Origin: Solirubrobacterales bacterium
GTDB lineage: Bacteria > Actinomycetota > Thermoleophilia > Solirubrobacterales > Solirubrobacteraceae
Reading direction: 5' to 3'
Assembly: GCA_025964065.1 (NCBI GenBank)
Contig: JAOPZO010000092.1
Coordinates: 1-8,912, forward strand
DNA: 8,912 bases
A model generated the notes under the pieces. It was not told the origin of the DNA. It did no database searches and saw nothing but the letters and a program-made list of their open reading frames with translations. Made by a program: the position numbers and the translations under genes. This document shows, piece after piece, positions 5,117 through 8,912 of this stretch (its first letter is position 1; each line of letters opens with the position of its first letter).

Positions 5117-7039
5117 ATGGCCGCGCCGCGACTGCTCCTGTCCGTCCTCGGCGCCCTCGCGGCCACGCTCGTGGCCCCGTCGCTCGCCGCCGCCGCGCTC
5201 CCCTGGGCCCCCTGCCGGCCCGCGGGGTTCCAGTGCACGACGCTCGCCGTGCCGCTGGACCGCTCGGGCGGTCAGGCGGGGAACCTGACGCTCAGCCTGA
5301 CCCGGGTGCCCGCCGCCTCGAACCCGGGCAACGTCGCCGTCGTCGCCCTCGCGGGCGGCCCCGGGCAGGCGGCCGTGCCGCTCGCCGCGGACTTCGCGTC
5401 GATCCTCGGGCCGGCGATCGTCTCCCGCGACCTCGTGGTGCTCGACCAGCGCGGGACGGGCGGCTCCAGCCCGCTCGACTGCCCCGCCCTGCGTCAGACC
5501 TCGGGCTCACTCGTCTCCGTGACGCAGAGCTGCGCCGAGCAGCTCGGGCCGCGGCGCGCGTTCTTCAAGACGAGCGACACGGTGCAGGACCTCGAGGCGC
5601 TACGGGTCGCCGGGGGCTACGCGAAGCTCGTGCTCTACGGGGTCTCCTACGGCACGAAGGTCGCGACGGCCTACGCCTCCGCGTACCCCGCGAACGTCGA
5701 GTCGCTCGTCCTCGACTCCGTGGTCACCCCGGAGGGGCCCGACGCGTTCCGCCGCTCCTCGCTGACCGCGGTGCCGCGGGTGCTCGACGAGCTCTGCGCC
5801 GCGAACCGCTGCCGCGGCATCACACCGAGCGCCTCGCGAGACCTCGCGACCCTTGCCGCCCGATTGCGGAAGAAGGGCCTCCGCGGCACCGTCTACTCCC
5901 CCACGGGCCGCGGCTTCACCGCCCGCCTGAGCGAGCCGGGGCTCTTCGGGATCCTCTTGGCGGGCGACCTCAACCCGGCGCTCCGGGCCGAGTTCCCGGG
6001 CTCCGTGCGCGCCGCGCTCTCCGGGGACGTCAAGCCGCTGCTGCGCCTGAGCGCGCGCTCCGCCGGCCTCGAGAACGCCGCGGGCTACCAGAGCTCGCGC
6101 GCGGACTCCGACGCGCTCTTCCTCGCGACGACCTGCGAGGAGAACCAGACCTTCCCGTGGACGCGCACCGCGTCCTACCGCCAGAAGGCGGAGGAGGCCG
6201 AGCGCGCCGCCCGGGCACTGCCCGCCGGCTCCACCGGCGCGTTCTCCTCGGAGACGGCACTCGAGCAGGGCGTGCTGCCGCTGTGCCTCGGCTGGCTGAC
6301 CGCGTCGCCGCCGCCGACCCCGGACGCCGCGCTCCCCGCCGTCCCGCTGCTCGTGATCGACGGGCGCGCCGACCTGCGCACTCCGCTCGAGGACGCGGGC
6401 GCCCTCGCGGGCCGGGTGCCGGGCGCGCAGCTCCTGGGCGTGCCGAACGTCGGGCACTCCGTCCTCGGCGGCGACCCGACCGCCTGCTCGCGCACCGCCA
6501 TCTCCGCGTTCTTCACGGGCCGGGCCGTCGCCCAGTGCGCCCCCGCGAACCCGCGCTTCGCGCCGACCCCGAAGCCGCCGACGCGGGCCGCACGGCTCGC
6601 GCCCTACGGGCGGATCGAGGGGAAGGTCGGCCGCACGGTCGAGGCGCTGCGCCGCACGGTCAACGACGTGCAGGGGCAGATCCTCGGCGAGGCCCTCGCG
6701 CTCGGCCGCACCCCGTCGGGCGCCGGCGGGCTGCGCTCGGGCGCCGTGCGGGTGACGAGCAAGGGGCTCAGCCTGCGCAGGTACGAGTACGTCCCCGGCG
6801 TCCTCGTCACGGGGACCCTCCTGAACAAGGGGACCTCGGCGTTCCGGATCAGCGGGACGCAGGCGAGCGGCGGACGCGTCCGCGTGACCCAGGGCCTGAG
6901 GGTCACGGGCCGCCTCGGCGGGCGCAGCGTCTCCACGCGCTTCGGGCAGGCCGCGGCGAGCAGCGCCCGCGCGTTCGGCGGGCTGACCGTCGCCCAGGCG
7001 GCCGCGCGCGGCAAGCGCATCCGCGCCGCGATCGGGTAG
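5117..7039 (+). CDS. Secreted alpha/beta hydrolase, tripeptidyl-aminopeptidase-like (peptidase S33 type), with C-terminal extension
   Basis: A 640-residue exported serine hydrolase resembling actinobacterial tripeptidyl/prolyl aminopeptidases, which trim N-terminal peptides outside the cell. Residues 1-27 form a signal peptide (PRLLLSVLGALAATLVAPSL, then AAAAL). Seen: LPWAPC and FQCTTLAVPLD, a typical mature N-terminus; the oxyanion segment LAGGPGQ at 78-84; VLDQRGTGGS at 108-117; nucleophile Ser177 in YGVSYGT; acid Asp419 in DGRADLRTP; and His447 in NVGHS. The triad is complete. Residues 410-475 correspond to the TAP-like C-terminal part of the fold. Cysteine pairs such as 33/40, 122/139 and 227/232 could form disulfides after export. 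From about 480 to 640 an extra region, rich in beta-prone Val/Thr/Arg/Gly sequence, follows a proline-rich linker (PTPKPPT); I do not recognise it. The DUF255 gene starts 9 nt downstream. Peptidase against esterase activity cannot be decided from sequence. Confidence 0.9.
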   Translation: MAAPRLLLSVLGALAATLVAPSLAAAALPWAPCRPAGFQCTTLAVPLDRSGGQAGNLTLSLTRVPAASNPGNVAVVALAGGPGQAAVPLAADFASILGPAIVSRDLVVLDQRGTGGSSPLDCPALRQTSGSLVSVTQSCAEQLGPRRAFFKTSDTVQDLEALRVAGGYAKLVLYGVSYGTKVATAYASAYPANVESLVLDSVVTPEGPDAFRRSSLTAVPRVLDELCAANRCRGITPSASRDLATLAARLRKKGLRGTVYSPTGRGFTARLSEPGLFGILLAGDLNPALRAEFPGSVRAALSGDVKPLLRLSARSAGLENAAGYQSSRADSDALFLATTCEENQTFPWTRTASYRQKAEEAERAARALPAGSTGAFSSETALEQGVLPLCLGWLTASPPPTPDAALPAVPLLVIDGRADLRTPLEDAGALAGRVPGAQLLGVPNVGHSVLGGDPTACSRTAISAFFTGRAVAQCAPANPRFAPTPKPPTRAARLAPYGRIEGKVGRTVEALRRTVNDVQGQILGEALALGRTPSGAGGLRSGAVRVTSKGLSLRRYEYVPGVLVTGTLLNKGTSAFRISGTQASGGRVRVTQGLRVTGRLGGRSVSTRFGQAAASSARAFGGLTVAQAAARGKRIRAAIG

Positions 7040-7048
7040 TCCCCGGAC

Positions 7049-8912
<1,864 letters not shown>

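Overview
The window is very GC-rich, gene-dense chromosomal DNA with strongly G/C-biased third codon positions. The protein families and the TANNNT boxes placed directly before start codons suggest a high-GC Actinomycetota, perhaps Thermoleophilia (Solirubrobacterales-like). That lineage is an inference from style and content; no rRNA or marker gene is present. I see no tRNA, rRNA, CRISPR array, insertion sequence, phage gene or other mobile element. There is no gene-free stretch over 300 bases.

Layout: (1) Bases 2-2226, plus strand: an aldehyde dehydrogenase cut by the left edge, a short-chain dehydrogenase 4 nt after it, and a 67-residue two-CxxC (zinc-ribbon-like) protein 13 nt after that. 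The ALDH-SDR pair looks like the end of a catabolic operon in which an aldehyde is oxidised to an acid. (2) Bases 2219-2239: a perfect 9-bp-stem hairpin that contains the stop codons of the two convergent genes on either side, probably a shared terminator. (3) Bases 2232-5075, minus strand: ridA, then a threonine ammonia-lyase whose GTG start overlaps the ridA stop codon, then a class-C beta-lactamase-like serine hydrolase/esterase that has its own putative promoter. RidA hydrolyses the reactive enamine/imine products of threonine/serine dehydratases, so the first two genes form a coherent production-and-clean-up unit. (4) Bases 5076-5116: a 41-bp divergent promoter region. (5) Bases 5117-8912, plus strand: an exported S33-type alpha/beta hydrolase (tripeptidyl-aminopeptidase-like) with an unusual C-terminal extension. 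It is followed 9 nt later by a DUF255/YyaL-type thioredoxin-domain protein that runs off the right edge.

The most useful non-obvious signals are regulatory: three likely transcript-leading genes have a TANNNT box exactly 6-7 nt before the start codon, suggesting leaderless mRNAs; two of these promoters face away from each other and overlap; and a hairpin overlaps two convergent stop codons. I found no convincing previously undescribed multi-gene system. The region reads as ordinary metabolic chromosome with a few points worth checking.
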